64,000 nucleotides of DNA from an uncultured Bacteroides sp. (GCA_949289265.1 CASENE010000018.1:29137-93136); one strand, 5' to 3'. Positions 16,906-26,269 are shown, counted from the first letter of the stretch. The notes: generated by a model from the sequence alone, not told the origin. Made by a program: numbers and translations.

Positions 16906-18664
16906 AGGCAGACACTGCATCTCGTTTAGCTGGAAACTCTTCTTGTCTGTCATCTCGCTCTTCATCGTATTCGCCCTTTGCTTCATTGCCTACCAATACC
17001 AGAGGGAGAAGGAATACAAGGTGGAGCTGCTGGACATGCAGTTGCAGGACTACAACGAGAGGATGTACATGGAGCTGCACGACCTGAACGACAGTCTGTG
17101 GGATGCCACGCTCAACCGGTACATCAGCAGATACGTCAACCAAGACCTGCGGGTGACCATCATCAACCTGCAAGGCAAAGTATTGTATGACAACTGCGGA
17201 GACAGTCTGCACATGGAGAACCACATCGGCAGGCCGGAAATCCAGAAAGCCTTGCGCGACGGAAAGGGATACGACGTCCGCCGACTGTCGGAGACGACCG
17301 GCGTGCCCTACTTCTACTCCTCGACGCTCTACGACAAATTCATCATCCGTTCCGCCCTGCCCTACGACCTGAACCTGCTGAACCACCTTTCGGCAGACCC
17401 GCACTACATCTGGTTCACCGTCACCATCACCCTCCTGCTGGCATTCTTCTTCTATCGCTTCACGGCGCGCCTGGGGAAGGCCATCAACCAGCTGAGAGAG
17501 TTCGCCAAACGCGCCGACAAGAACGAGCCTATTGATACGGACACCGACTTTCCGCACAACGAGCTGGGAGAAATCTCAGAGCACATCGTGCAGATATACA
17601 AACGACTGCGCGAGACCAAGGAAGCCCTCTACATCGAGCGCGAGAAGCTGATTACCCACCTGCAGACCTCACGCGAGGGACTGGGAGTGTTCACCAAGGA
17701 CAAGAAGGAGATACTGGTGAACAACCTCTTCACCCAATACAGCAACCTGATATCCGACTCCAATCTGGAGGAGACAGAGGACATCTTCGCCATCAACGAG
17801 TTCAAGTGCATCACAGACTTCATCGACAAGACGCCCAAACGGCCCTCCAACGAAGAAAAGCGCATGTCCGTCCATATCAACAAGAACGGCCGCATCTTCA
17901 TCGTCGAGTGCATCATCTTCCAGGACCGGTGTTTCGAGATATCCATCAACGACGTCACCCAGGAAGAAGAACAAGTGCGCCTCAAGCGACAGCTCACCCA
18001 GAACATAGCCCACGAGCTCAAGACACCCGTCAGCAGCATACAGGGATACCTGGAGACCATCGTCAGCAACGAGAACCTGCCGCGCGAGAAGATGGACATC
18101 TTCCTGGAGCGCTGTTACGCCCAGAGCAACCGCCTCACCCGCCTGCTGCGCGACATATCCGTGCTGACACGCATGGACGAGGCGGCCAACATGATAGACA
18201 TGGAAAAGGTGGACATCAGCCTCCTGGTGGCCAACATCATCAACGAAGTGGCCCTCGAACTCGAGGAGCGGGACATCACCGTGGTCAACACCCTACGGCC
18301 CAAGATACAGCTGCGCGGCAACTACTCCCTGCTCTATTCCATCTTCCGCAACCTCATGGACAACGCCATCGCCTACGCCGGAGCCCACATACGCGTCACC
18401 ATCACCTGCTTCCGCGAGGACGACAGCTACTACTACTTCAGCTTTGCCGACACCGGCGTCGGCGTCCCGCCCGAACACCTCAACCGCCTGTTCGAGCGAT
18501 TCTACCGCGTCGACAAGGGCCGCTCGCGCAAGCTGGGCGGCACCGGGCTGGGCCTGGCCATCGTCAAGAACGCCGTCCTCATCCACGGGGGCACCATCTC
18601 GGCCAAGAACGCCCCGGGCGGCGGTCTGGAATTCGTCTTCACCCTGGCCAAGGACAAGGCCTGA
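16880..18664 (+). CDS. Membrane sensor histidine kinase
   Basis: A 594-residue sensor paired with the preceding regulator. TM1 (about 19-39) and TM2 (about 176-193) flank a periplasmic domain of about 135 residues, followed by a HAMP-like linker, a PAS-like stretch and the HisKA domain with phospho-accepting His378 (NIAHELKTPVSS). The HATPase domain shows the N box NLMDNAIAYAG and G boxes DTGVGVPPEHL and GGTGLGLAIVKNAV. I used the ATG at 16880, inside the regulator gene, because later Met codons would remove TM1. The signal sensed is unknown. Confidence 0.92.
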   Translation: MDIVSKQNKGRHCISFSWKLFLSVISLFIVFALCFIAYQYQREKEYKVELLDMQLQDYNERMYMELHDLNDSLWDATLNRYISRYVNQDLRVTIINLQGKVLYDNCGDSLHMENHIGRPEIQKALRDGKGYDVRRLSETTGVPYFYSSTLYDKFIIRSALPYDLNLLNHLSADPHYIWFTVTITLLLAFFFYRFTARLGKAINQLREFAKRADKNEPIDTDTDFPHNELGEISEHIVQIYKRLRETKEALYIEREKLITHLQTSREGLGVFTKDKKEILVNNLFTQYSNLISDSNLEETEDIFAINEFKCITDFIDKTPKRPSNEEKRMSVHINKNGRIFIVECIIFQDRCFEISINDVTQEEEQVRLKRQLTQNIAHELKTPVSSIQGYLETIVSNENLPREKMDIFLERCYAQSNRLTRLLRDISVLTRMDEAANMIDMEKVDISLLVANIINEVALELEERDITVVNTLRPKIQLRGNYSLLYSIFRNLMDNAIAYAGAHIRVTITCFREDDSYYYFSFADTGVGVPPEHLNRLFERFYRVDKGRSRKLGGTGLGLAIVKNAVLIHGGTISAKNAPGGGLEFVFTLAKDKA

Positions 18665-18698
18665 CCATCGCCCCCGCCCCGTGCGGGCATACAGAAAG

Positions 18699-18722
18699 AG
18701 GCGCGCCCCGCGGGGCGCGCCT
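18699..18722. terminator. Bidirectional hairpin between kinase and ferritin genes
   Basis: AGGCGCGCCCCG at 18699-18710 is the exact inverse of 18711-18722, a 24-bp perfect palindrome in the convergent gap. It is likely to end or protect both transcripts. Confidence 0.65.
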
Positions 18723-18752
18723 CCCTTGTCTCACGACTGTACGGCCGACGGC

Positions 18753-19235
18753 TTATTGCCGCGCGCCCAGCTTGTCGTCGATGTAATAGATGCCAGCCTC
18801 GCCGGCTTTCTTCAGCACCTCCACGATGCCGGCCGCCGTGGCCTCTTCCTCCACCTGCTCGCGCACGAAGCTCCACAGGAAGTCCTGCGTGGCCTTGTCA
18901 TGCTCGGCAGAGGCAACGTCCACCAGGTCGTCAATCAGGCGGGAGACACGGCACTCGTGCTCATACACCTGCTGGAACACCTCCAGCGGCGTGCCGAACT
19001 CCGTGGGAACGACGTCCAGCTTGTCCACCACGGCCACCCCGCCGCGCTTGATGAGGTACGACGCCATCTCGCAGGCATGGCCGTTCTCCTCTTCCCACTG
19101 CTTCTTCAGCCACTTGGCCATGCCGCCGAAGCCTTCCTTCTCCATATAGAAGGACATGGACAAATACAAGTTGGCCGACCACAGCTCCGCCGTGATCTGG
19201 TCGTTGATAGCCTTTTGCAATTTCTCGGTAATCAT
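18753..19235 (-). CDS. ftnA: Ferritin
   Basis: A 160-residue iron-storage ferritin of the FtnA type that oxidises Fe(II) and stores it in a 24-mer cage. Ferroxidase ligands can be read at Glu17, Glu50, His53, Glu94 and around Glu127-130 (REQVEEE). No haem-binding Met of bacterioferritin is apparent. It is monocistronic with a -7 box at 19267-19274. Confidence 0.94.
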   Translation of the reverse strand: MITEKLQKAINDQITAELWSANLYLSMSFYMEKEGFGGMAKWLKKQWEEENGHACEMASYLIKRGGVAVVDKLDVVPTEFGTPLEVFQQVYEHECRVSRLIDDLVDVASAEHDKATQDFLWSFVREQVEEEATAAGIVEVLKKAGEAGIYYIDDKLGARQ

Positions 19236-19266
19236 AATCCTAAAGTTTAATTGGTTGATGACGCCG

Positions 19267-19274
19267 CAAAAGTA
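19267..19274 (-). promoter_or_regulatory. -7 box TACTTTTG for ferritin
   Basis: Minus-strand TACTTTTG 32 bases before the ATG at 19235. Confidence 0.5.
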
Positions 19275-19445
19275 GCGAGAATCCCCGCACCTTGTTCACC
19301 CGCTAACATTTTTTAAACCCCCTTCCCCCGCCCCCGACCCGCCGAGCACGGCAGACACCGTCGGCAGACGAAAGAAATTCATCCGCCGGGCGAAAAAACT
19401 TCGCACGCCGCCCCTTCCCCCCTTGCACGCCCGGAGAATATTCCT

Positions 19446-19453
19446 TACCTTTG
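19446..19453 (+). promoter_or_regulatory. -7 box TACCTTTG upstream of the AATCAT array
   Basis: A TAnnTTTG match directed at the HU-like gene (ATG 19675). If used, the transcript starts about 10 bases before the palindromic array, so the four hairpins would lie in the 5' leader. Confidence 0.5.
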
Positions 19454-19465
19454 CCCTCATCCGGG

Positions 19466-19548
19466 AATCATGTACGATGATTTATAGAATCATGCACGAT
19501 GATTTGGGGAATCATATACGATGATTTAGGGAATCATGTACGATGATT
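19466..19548. repeat. Four AATCAT..ATGATT palindromes, exact 22-bp period
   Basis: Units of 17 bp (AATCATGTACGATGATT and variants with GC or AT at positions 7-8) start at 19466, 19488, 19510 and 19532. Arms AATCAT/ATGATT are identical in all four; only the loop and the 5-bp spacers vary. It is the cleanest array in the window. The rest of the 439-bp gap between the ferritin and HU-like genes contains GC-rich sequence without a credible gene. Confidence 0.92.
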
Positions 19549-19674
19549 CCCAATTGAACCAGCATCCCGCCACGGATGAACCGGCAAGCCCGTCCGGATG
19601 ATGCGGCGACTCATCCCGGACGACCGGCGGCACGCCCCGGACAGGACGCGGAACGAAACCAAAACGCACAGCAT

Positions 19675-20073
19675 ATGTTCTACAAGAAACAGAAGATAGG
19701 AAAGAAATGGTATCCCCGCTCGTTCACGGCGGGAACGTATGACACACACGACGTGGCCGAACGCCTGGCCCAGATGTCCACCGTCAGCAAGGGCGACACC
19801 TACGCCGTCCTCCAGGGGTTGGGCGAAGTGCTGGGCAGCATGATGGAGCACGGCAACTCCGTCAAGCTGGACGGCCTGGGGACGTTCTACCTCGTGGGAA
19901 ACGCCAACGGCCGCGGCGTCGACACGCCCGAAGAGGTCAGCCCCCGCCAGTTCCGCCGGGTGACGGTGGCCTTCATCCCCGAATACAGGCGGGCGCAAAA
20001 CCGGAGCGTGACGCGCCGCACCATCGTGCCCGAACACCTGGACTGGACGGAACTGGACGGCCTGGTGCGCTGA
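19675..20073 (+). CDS. HU-family DNA-binding protein, Bacteroidetes type
   Basis: A 132-residue protein beginning MFYKKQKIGKKWYPRS, with the helical N-terminal half (DVAERLAQMSTVSKGDTYAVLQGLGEVLGSMM) and beta-arm region (GNSVKLDGLGTFYLVGNANG) of the long HU/IHF-like proteins common in Bacteroidales. Such proteins bend or wrap DNA as nucleoid components. The frame is open 33 codons upstream, but that stretch lies in the leader, so the ATG at 19675 is preferred. It has a long leader carrying a palindromic array. Confidence 0.82.
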   Translation: MFYKKQKIGKKWYPRSFTAGTYDTHDVAERLAQMSTVSKGDTYAVLQGLGEVLGSMMEHGNSVKLDGLGTFYLVGNANGRGVDTPEEVSPRQFRRVTVAFIPEYRRAQNRSVTRRTIVPEHLDWTELDGLVR

Positions 20074-20129
20074 CAACCCGCCCCGACGGGACACGCGGAG
20101 GGCGAAAACGCCGGTTTTACGGAAAAATA

Positions 20130-20149
20130 ACGGCCGCCCCGGCGGCCGT
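20130..20149 (+). terminator. GC-rich hairpin after the HU-like gene
   Basis: ACGGCCGCC at 20130-20138 pairs with GGCGGCCGT at 20141-20149 around a two-base loop, 57 bases after the stop. No U-run follows, so termination is uncertain. Confidence 0.45.
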
Positions 20150-20202
20150 CTGGGCGGATTTTCGTAATATTGCCCTCCGAAACTAAAACAAAAGCTACCC
20201 AT

Positions 20203-21312
20203 ATGAAACACTGGACAAACACACTCTGCCTGCTCCTGGCCCTCCTCGCGGGCCTCGCCGCGCAGGCGCAAGAAGACAAGGACGCGCGCTACCTGGCGGG
20301 CGCCGTGCCCGAAGTGGACGGGAAAGTCATCTTCTCCCGCCAATACCGCATCCCCGGCATGAGCCAGGACGAGATACACGCCCGCCTGCTGCGGTGGATG
20401 ACCCAACGGCTCAAGGACAACGGCAACGACAGCCGCGTGCTCTACTCCAACCCCGAACGGGGCCAGCTGGTGGGCACGGGAGACGAATGGATAGTCTTCA
20501 CCTCCAACGCCCTCTCGCTGGACCGCACCCGCATCCTCTACCAGCTCACCGCCATCACCCGCCCCGAGCAGTGCGACTTCCGCATCGAAAAGATACGCTT
20601 CGTCTACCGCGAAGGCGAGGAACGATACACGGCCGAAGAGTGGATTACGGACAAATACGCCCTGAACAAGTCGAAGACCAAGCTGATACGCGGCCTGGCC
20701 AAGTGGCGCCGCAAGACGGTGGACTTCATGGACCAGTACTTCCAACAAGTGGCCGAAGCACTGAGCGCCGCCGAACCCTCGACCGACACGACCGCCGCCG
20801 AGTCCGGAGCGCAACCCCAGGTGCAGGAGCCGGAACCGCCCGCCACCGCCGCCGACCAGCCCATCCTCATCACCCCCAAGCGCAAGGTGGAAGTGACAGA
20901 CCCGGCCCCGACGACACCCGCCTCGGCACCCGCCCCCACAACGCCTGCCCAGCCTGAAGGCACGCTGCGCGCCGTCTCTCCCTCCGACCTCACCTCCGCC
21001 GACCTCCGCCCCGGCAGCGGACGCCTGGTCATCGTCATCGGCACCGACCCCTTCAACCAGACCGTCATGACGGCCAACGCCGGCGGTTCGCTGGGCACGG
21101 TAGAGGGCAAGCCGGCCGTCTTCGCCATCCTCTCGCCCGAACAGCCGCACGAAGCCCTGGACAATGCCGCGGAATACGAGGTGCGCTTCTACCCCGACGG
21201 CAGCCGCGAGCCGACCCTCGTCCTGCACTGCCGCCGCCTGTCCGTGCCCGACACGCCCGAAGGCATGCCCCGCACCTACGCCGGAGAAATCGTCAGCGCC
21301 CAGCGCAAGTAA
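20203..21312 (+). CDS. DUF4468 domain secreted protein
   Basis: A 369-residue exported protein. Residues 1-22 (KHWTNTLCLLLALLAGLAAQAQ) form a signal peptide with an AQAQ cleavage site. Residues about 30-190 match the DUF4468 (TBP-like) fold of Bacteroidetes (DGKVIFSRQYRIPGMSQDEI). A Pro/Thr/Ala-rich linker lies at about 195-265, and the C-terminal part (about 270-369) is a second domain I do not recognise (GRLVIVIGTDPFNQTVM). A TAATATTG near-match to the -7 box lies at 20165-20172. The next small gene follows by 20 bp. Function is unknown. Confidence 0.78.
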   Translation: MKHWTNTLCLLLALLAGLAAQAQEDKDARYLAGAVPEVDGKVIFSRQYRIPGMSQDEIHARLLRWMTQRLKDNGNDSRVLYSNPERGQLVGTGDEWIVFTSNALSLDRTRILYQLTAITRPEQCDFRIEKIRFVYREGEERYTAEEWITDKYALNKSKTKLIRGLAKWRRKTVDFMDQYFQQVAEALSAAEPSTDTTAAESGAQPQVQEPEPPATAADQPILITPKRKVEVTDPAPTTPASAPAPTTPAQPEGTLRAVSPSDLTSADLRPGSGRLVIVIGTDPFNQTVMTANAGGSLGTVEGKPAVFAILSPEQPHEALDNAAEYEVRFYPDGSREPTLVLHCRRLSVPDTPEGMPRTYAGEIVSAQRK

Positions 21313-21332
21313 CCCCGCTTAACCCGACAGAC

Positions 21333-21521
21333 ATGAGCATCCAAGACGCCATCATGGGCGGCATCGTCTTCAAAGGCAAGAAGGACCGCCCCAAAGAAGA
21401 GAACAAAGTAAAGACCAAAGCCAAGAAGAAGACGTATATCACCGGGCAACACGGCTCCGGCTCCGCCAAGATGAAGGCAGAGATACGCCGCCGCAGGGCC
21501 AACCGCCACAACAAAGGTTAG
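21333..21521 (+). CDS. Small very basic protein, 62 residues
   Basis: A 62-residue protein (MSIQDAIMGGIVFKGKKDRP...) with a short hydrophobic start and then a Lys/Arg-rich remainder (KVKTKAKKKTYITGQHGSGS, RRRRANRHNKG). No signal peptide is seen. Composition suggests nucleic-acid or ribosome binding, but I recognise no family. It starts 20 bp after the DUF4468 gene in the same orientation and is probably co-transcribed with it. Confidence 0.55.
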   Translation: MSIQDAIMGGIVFKGKKDRPKEENKVKTKAKKKTYITGQHGSGSAKMKAEIRRRRANRHNKG

Positions 21522-21622
21522 GACGCGGCGCGGATATATAATAAGGTATACAGGGACGGAAGGGCCGGCAAATTTCACAGGAATGTAACGCCGCGCCCTT
21601 TCGCCCCCTCCGCAAGAAACCT

Positions 21623-21630
21623 TATCTTTG
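21623..21630 (+). promoter_or_regulatory. -7 box TATCTTTG for the GDPD gene
   Basis: TATCTTTG 24 bases before the ATG at 21654, predicting a leader of about 20 nt. Confidence 0.6.
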
Positions 21631-21653
21631 CGGCTCACCAATACACAAAAGAC

Positions 21654-22430
21654 ATGAGAACAAACATCCTCCTGCTGGCAGCCCTCCTGCTGTCGGCATT
21701 CGCTGGCGGCCTGCATGCCCAGCAGACGCAGGTCGTCGCCCACCGGGGCTTCTGGCAGACGCCGAGCTCGGCCCAAAACTCCCTCGCCGCATTGGCCAAG
21801 GCCGACTCCATCGGCTGCTACGCCTCGGAATTCGACGTATGGCTCACCGCCGACGGGCAGCTTGTCGTCAACCACGACGGCACCTTTCGCGGCGTGACCG
21901 TGCAAGACGCCACCGCCGCCGTATGCGCCGCCATCCGCCTGGACAACGGCGAGGCCATGCCCACCCTCCGGCAATACCTGCAAAAGGCACAGACGCTGCA
22001 CACCCGCCTCGTCCTGGAACTGAAGGCGCACCGCACGCCCGAACAAGAAACCCGAGCCGTGCAGGGCATCGTGGACATGGTGAAAGAGATGGGGCTGGAG
22101 AAGCGCGTGGAGTACATCTCCTTCTCCCGACACGCCACCTTAGCCTTCGTCCGCCTGGCTCCCAAGGGCACACCCGTCTATTACCTGAACGGCGACGTCG
22201 CCCCCCAAGAACTGAAGGAATGGGGATGCGCCGGGCCCGACTACCACGTCAGCGTCTTTCGCCGGCATCCCGAGTGGATAGAAGAATGCCACCGGCTGGG
22301 GATGAAGGTGAACGCCTGGACGGTGGACAAGGCCGAAGACATGGAATGGCTCATCCGGCACCAGGCAGACTTCATCACCACCAACCAGCCTGTGCTGCTC
22401 CAGCAAATTATAAAGGAAAGCCACAAATAA
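21654..22430 (+). CDS. Glycerophosphodiester phosphodiesterase, exported
   Basis: A 258-residue protein with a signal peptide (LLLAALLLSAFAGGLHAQQ) and a GDPD TIM-barrel. Active-site elements are the His30-Arg31 pair (VVAHRGFW), the acidic segment ASEFDVWLTADGQLVVNHDG (Glu59, Asp61, His74), VLELKAH and KVNAWTVDKAEDMEWLI near the end. It likely hydrolyses glycerophosphodiesters in the periplasm to glycerol-3-phosphate and an alcohol. It is a single gene with its own promoter and terminator. Confidence 0.88.
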   Translation: MRTNILLLAALLLSAFAGGLHAQQTQVVAHRGFWQTPSSAQNSLAALAKADSIGCYASEFDVWLTADGQLVVNHDGTFRGVTVQDATAAVCAAIRLDNGEAMPTLRQYLQKAQTLHTRLVLELKAHRTPEQETRAVQGIVDMVKEMGLEKRVEYISFSRHATLAFVRLAPKGTPVYYLNGDVAPQELKEWGCAGPDYHVSVFRRHPEWIEECHRLGMKVNAWTVDKAEDMEWLIRHQADFITTNQPVLLQQIIKESHK

Positions 22431-22457
22431 CCGTCAAATAGACAGCCATCTCCAAAT

Positions 22458-22497
22458 AACCGCTTCATTCTGTCAGCAATGAGGCGGTTTTCTTTTT
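22458..22497 (+). terminator. GDPD gene terminator
   Basis: AACCGCTTCATT at 22458-22469 pairs with AATGAGGCGGTT at 22478-22489 (one G-T pair) and is followed by TTCTTTTTG. Confidence 0.85.
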
Positions 22498-22643
22498 GCC
22501 ATGAACTGACAATCTCCTGCCAATACAAGGCCCTTTATTACAAATCGTAACTCCGGGGTAGCCTTATCGCACCAACTGTAATTTCAGGACAGATATGCTT
22601 AAAAAAAGACACCCACCCAAAGAATAATGCGAACAAAATGCCA

Positions 22644-22651
22644 TATATTTG
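22644..22651 (+). promoter_or_regulatory. -7 box TATATTTG for dapF-dapL
   Basis: TATATTTG 57 bases before the dapF ATG at 22701, giving a leader of about 45-50 nt. The preceding stretch (22500-22640) is AT-rich and has no visible gene. Confidence 0.55.
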
Positions 22652-22700
22652 CAGTGCGATTAAGACAAAAAGAAACATATAAAGAAACAATAAGAGCAAA

Positions 22701-23528
22701 ATGGCAAACATCATCCGCTTTACCAAGATGCACGGTGCAGGAAACGACTACATCTACGTGGACACCGCACGCTACCCCGTCAGCCGACCGGAGGCACTGG
22801 CCAGGCAATGGAGCGCCCCGCATACAGGCATCGGCAGCGACGGCCTGGTGCTCATCGAGCCCTCGGAAGAGGCCGATTTCCGGATGCGTATCTTCAACGC
22901 CGACGGTTCGGAAGCCATGATGTGCGGCAACGCCAGCCGGTGCATCGGCAAGTATGTCTACGAATACGGGCTGACGCGGAAGACCGACATCACTCTGGAA
23001 ACACGGTCGGGCATCAAGGCGCTGCACCTCGTGGTGAATGCCGACGGACAGCAGGTGGACGCCGTGACCGTGGACATGGGCATCCCCGCCGAAGGCCCCC
23101 GGGCCCTGCGCGAGCAACCCATCGAAGCAGACGGACGGACATACGTGGGGACAACCGTGTCGATGGGCAACCCGCACCTGGTTATCTTCACGGACGACAT
23201 CGGCAGCATCCCCCTGCAGGAAGCGGGCCCGGCACTGGAGCGTCACCCTTGGTTCCCCGACCGCATCAACGTGGAGTTCGCCCAAGTGCTGCCCGACGGA
23301 AGCATCCGGATGAGAGTGTGGGAACGTGGTTCGGGCATCACCCAAGCCTGCGGAACAGGAGCCTGCGCCACCGCCGTGGCCGCCTGCCTGACAGGACGCG
23401 CCGGACGGCGGACGGACATACGGATGGACGGCGGACGGCTCTCCATCGACTGGGACGCCGACACGGGACACGTCCGCATGACCGGCAGCGCCACCAAGGT
23501 GTTCGACGGAGAAATCACGGAAGCATAG
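22701..23528 (+). CDS. dapF: Diaminopimelate epimerase
   Basis: Converts LL- to meso-diaminopimelate for lysine and peptidoglycan. The 275-residue protein has the two catalytic cysteines in MCGNASRC (Cys75) and [12 protein letters not shown] (Cys217) and the N-terminal [15 protein letters not shown] signature. It is followed after 40 bp by dapL, which makes its substrate; the two form a compact DAP operon. Confidence 0.95.
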   Translation: MANIIRFTKMHGAGNDYIYVDTARYPVSRPEALARQWSAPHTGIGSDGLVLIEPSEEADFRMRIFNADGSEAMMCGNASRCIGKYVYEYGLTRKTDITLETRSGIKALHLVVNADGQQVDAVTVDMGIPAEGPRALREQPIEADGRTYVGTTVSMGNPHLVIFTDDIGSIPLQEAGPALERHPWFPDRINVEFAQVLPDGSIRMRVWERGSGITQACGTGACATAVAACLTGRAGRRTDIRMDGGRLSIDWDADTGHVRMTGSATKVFDGEITEA

Positions 23529-23568
23529 AGACACTACGATAAGGAACAACTTAAAACAACACAAAGAT

Positions 23569-24801
23569 ATGGCATTAGTAAACGAACACTTCTTGAAACT
23601 GAGAGGCAACTACCTCTTCTCCGACATCGCGAAGAAGGTAAACACATTCAGGATAACACACCCCAGGCAGCCGCTGATACGGCTGGGCATAGGCGACGTC
23701 ACCCGTCCACTGCCGCCCGCCTGCATCGAAGCCATGCACAAGGCAGTGGACGAGATGGCCGATGCCGCCACGTTCCACGGCTATGGCCCCGAACAGGGAT
23801 ACGACTTTCTGATAGAAGCCATCCTGAAGAACGACTACGCCCCGCGCGGCATCCACCTGTCGCCCGCCGAAATCTTTGTCAGCGACGGGGCCAAGAGCGA
23901 CACGGGCAACATCGGCGAACTGCTGCGGTGGGACAACAGCATGGCCATCACCGACCCCGTCTATCCGGTGTACGTGGACAGCAACATCATGTGCGGGCGG
24001 TCGGGAGTGCTGGAAGAAAACGGGCAGTGGAGCAACGTCACCTACCTGCCCTGCACGGCCGAGAACGACTTCGTGCCCGCCCTGCCCGACCACCGCGTCG
24101 ACCTCATCTACCTGTGCTACCCCAACAACCCGACAGGCACCACGCTGACGCGCGAACAACTGAAACGCTGGGTAGACTACGCCCTGGAGAACGACACGCT
24201 GCTGGTGTTCGACGCCGCCTACGAGGCCTTCATCCACGAAGACGACGTGCCCCACTCCATCTACGAGATACGCGGCGCGAAACGGGTGGCCATCGAGATA
24301 CGCAGCTACTCGAAGACAGCCGGCTTCACAGGCCTCAGGTGCGGCTACACCGTGGTGCCGAAAGAGCTGACGGCCGCCACGCTGGAAGGCCAACGCATCG
24401 CCCTCAACCCGCTGTGGAACCGCAGGCAGTGCACCAAGTTCAACGGCACCAGCTACGTCACCCAACGGGCCGCCGAAGCCACCTACACCCCCGATGGCAA
24501 AGAGCAGGTGAAGGCCAACATAGAATATTACATGGCCAACGCCAGCGTCATGCGCCGGGAGCTCACGGCAGCCGGACTCCGCGTCTACGGCGGCGTCAAC
24601 TCACCCTACCTCTGGGTGGGCACCCCGGAAGGCACAGGCTCGTGGAAGTTCTTCGAGCAGATGCTCTACAACACCGGGGTGGTGAGCACGCCGGGCGTGG
24701 GCTTCGGCCCCAGCGGCGAGGGATACGTCAGGCTGACGGCCTTCGGCACGCACGAGGACTGCCAGGAGGCCATGGAGCGCCTGCGGCGATGGTTAAAGTA
24801 A
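23569..24801 (+). CDS. dapL: LL-diaminopimelate aminotransferase
   Basis: A PLP-dependent class I/II aminotransferase of 410 residues that forms LL-diaminopimelate directly from tetrahydrodipicolinate, bypassing the succinylase steps. The PLP lysine is Lys249 in [15 protein letters not shown]; other signatures are [18 protein letters not shown] and FDAAYEAFI. The N-terminal [20 protein letters not shown] is typical of DapL and separates it from ordinary aspartate aminotransferases. Confidence 0.95.
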   Translation: MALVNEHFLKLRGNYLFSDIAKKVNTFRITHPRQPLIRLGIGDVTRPLPPACIEAMHKAVDEMADAATFHGYGPEQGYDFLIEAILKNDYAPRGIHLSPAEIFVSDGAKSDTGNIGELLRWDNSMAITDPVYPVYVDSNIMCGRSGVLEENGQWSNVTYLPCTAENDFVPALPDHRVDLIYLCYPNNPTGTTLTREQLKRWVDYALENDTLLVFDAAYEAFIHEDDVPHSIYEIRGAKRVAIEIRSYSKTAGFTGLRCGYTVVPKELTAATLEGQRIALNPLWNRRQCTKFNGTSYVTQRAAEATYTPDGKEQVKANIEYYMANASVMRRELTAAGLRVYGGVNSPYLWVGTPEGTGSWKFFEQMLYNTGVVSTPGVGFGPSGEGYVRLTAFGTHEDCQEAMERLRRWLK

Positions 24802-24825
24802 ATCCTCCCCGCCCGCCAGGAAAAA

Positions 24826-24990
24826 ACGGCAGACCCGCCGGGAAAACTTCCCAAGGCCAAAGAAAAACTGTAAATCCAGGCTGGATTTATGTAAATCTAA
24901 GCTGGATTTATGTAAATCTAGGTTGAATTTATGTAAATCCAGCCTGAATTTACAGTTTTCGCCAGCGCTTGCAGACTTTTTGCCGCCCGC
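24826..24990. repeat. Inverted-repeat-bounded palindrome element, copy 1
   Basis: Four 21-bp units with core TAAATCCAGGCTGGATTTA start at 24870, 24891, 24912 and 24933 with an exact 21-bp period. Unit arms vary in a paired way (TCCAG/CTGGA, TCTAA, TCTAG). Outside, AAAAACTG on the left mirrors CAGTTTT on the right, and the mirrored similarity extends imperfectly for about 35 bp. A second copy lies at about 37697-37853. It fills much of the 312-bp dapL to outer-membrane gene spacer; the rest holds no gene. Confidence 0.85.
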
Positions 24991-25113
24991 AGGGACATTT
25001 CTCCAAGGGCAAGAGACGGTTTTCCGCCTGCGACACGCTCACGAAAACAATACCATACGACAGGATACCGATGGGATATCCACCATTCTCTAACTCTTAA
25101 AAACGTAAACGAC

Positions 25114-25830
25114 ATGAAAAGAAAACGTATCAACTGGAAGCCGGCGACTCTGGCCTTGCTACTGGCGGCGGGAACCGCCTCCGAGTCCGCAAGGGCGCAA
25201 GACAAAGTGGAAGCGTCGGTAGGAGCCGACCTGGTGAGCAGCTACATCTGGCGCGGCCAGGACCTGGGAGACGTCAGCCTGCAACCGTCGTTGAGCATCG
25301 CCTACAAAGGCTTCTCGCTGGGCGCGTGGGGTTCGGTAGGCTTCGAGGGCTCGGACACGAAGGAGGTCGACCTCACGCTGGGATACGCCCGCGGCGGCTT
25401 CAGCATCTCGGTGACGGACTATTGGTTTGACAACGGGCCGGGCTACTTCCACTTCAAGGCACACGACACGAGCCACGTGTTCGAGGCGCAGGTGGGCTAC
25501 GACTTCGGGGTGCTGTCCCTGAACTGGTACACCAACTTTGCCGGAAACGACGGGGTGAACGCCGACGGCCGCCGCGCCTATTCGTCCTACGTGGCGGTGG
25601 TGGTTCCGTTCCGACTGGGCGGACTCGAATGGACGGCCGAAGCCGGCGCCGTGCCCTGGGCCACGACGTTCTACAACGGGCAGACCAACGGGTTCAGCGT
25701 CTGCAACGTCAGCCTGGGCGCAGCCAAGGAGATACGCCTCACCGACCGCTTCTCCCTCCCCCTCTTCGCCAAGGTCACGTGGAACCCGCGGACGGAAGGC
25801 ACGCATTTTGTCATAGGACTCAGTTTATAG
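25114..25830 (+). CDS. Outer-membrane beta-barrel protein (TorF-like)
   Basis: A 238-residue exported protein. Residues 1-29 are a signal peptide ending ESARAQ. The mature part is rich in alternating hydrophobic strands with aromatic belts (SSYIWRGQDLGDVSLQPSLS, WTAEAGAVPWATTFYNG) and ends in a beta-signal-like FVIGLSL, as in small porin-like proteins of the TorF type. It is 32 bp upstream of the P-II gene and in the same orientation, so it may help small nitrogen compounds cross the outer membrane; that role is inferred from position only. Confidence 0.75.
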   Translation: MKRKRINWKPATLALLLAAGTASESARAQDKVEASVGADLVSSYIWRGQDLGDVSLQPSLSIAYKGFSLGAWGSVGFEGSDTKEVDLTLGYARGGFSISVTDYWFDNGPGYFHFKAHDTSHVFEAQVGYDFGVLSLNWYTNFAGNDGVNADGRRAYSSYVAVVVPFRLGGLEWTAEAGAVPWATTFYNGQTNGFSVCNVSLGAAKEIRLTDRFSLPLFAKVTWNPRTEGTHFVIGLSL

Positions 25831-25862
25831 GTATATTCTAACTTTAAAGCAACAAGTAAGGT

Positions 25863-26219
25863 ATGAAAAAGATTGAAGCTATCATCCGCAAGACCAAGTT
25901 CGACGAGGTAAAGGAAGCCTTGCTCGAGGCGGACATCGAATGGTTCTCTTACTACGACGTAAGGGGCATCGGCAAATCCAGGCAGGCCCGCATCTACCGC
26001 GGCGTCATGTACGACACCAGCTCCATCGAGCGCATCCTGCTCTCCATCGTGGTGCGCGACAAGAACGTGGAGAAGACCGTGCGCGCCATCGTGGCGTCGG
26101 CACAGACGGGCGAGATAGGCGACGGGCGCATCTTCATCATCCCCGTGGAAGACGCCATCCGCATCCGCACGGGCGAACGGGGAGACATAGCCCTCTACAA
26201 CGCCGAACAAGAGAAATAA
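25863..26219 (+). CDS. glnK: P-II family nitrogen regulator
   Basis: A 118-residue trimeric signal protein that reports energy and 2-oxoglutarate status, usually by plugging the ammonium channel. T-loop tyrosines Tyr45 and Tyr50 (ARIYRGVMYDTSS) align with Tyr46 and Tyr51 of E. coli GlnK; the C-terminal signature GEIGDGRIFIIPVEDAIRIR is intact. The T-loop sequence around Tyr50 differs from the proteobacterial one, so control by uridylylation is uncertain. Linkage to amt (50 bp downstream) supports a GlnK role. Confidence 0.92.
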   Translation: MKKIEAIIRKTKFDEVKEALLEADIEWFSYYDVRGIGKSRQARIYRGVMYDTSSIERILLSIVVRDKNVEKTVRAIVASAQTGEIGDGRIFIIPVEDAIRIRTGERGDIALYNAEQEK

Positions 26220-26269
26220 GCGACTACATCGAGTACAAATACAACTAAACACTTAAACCGTCACACATT

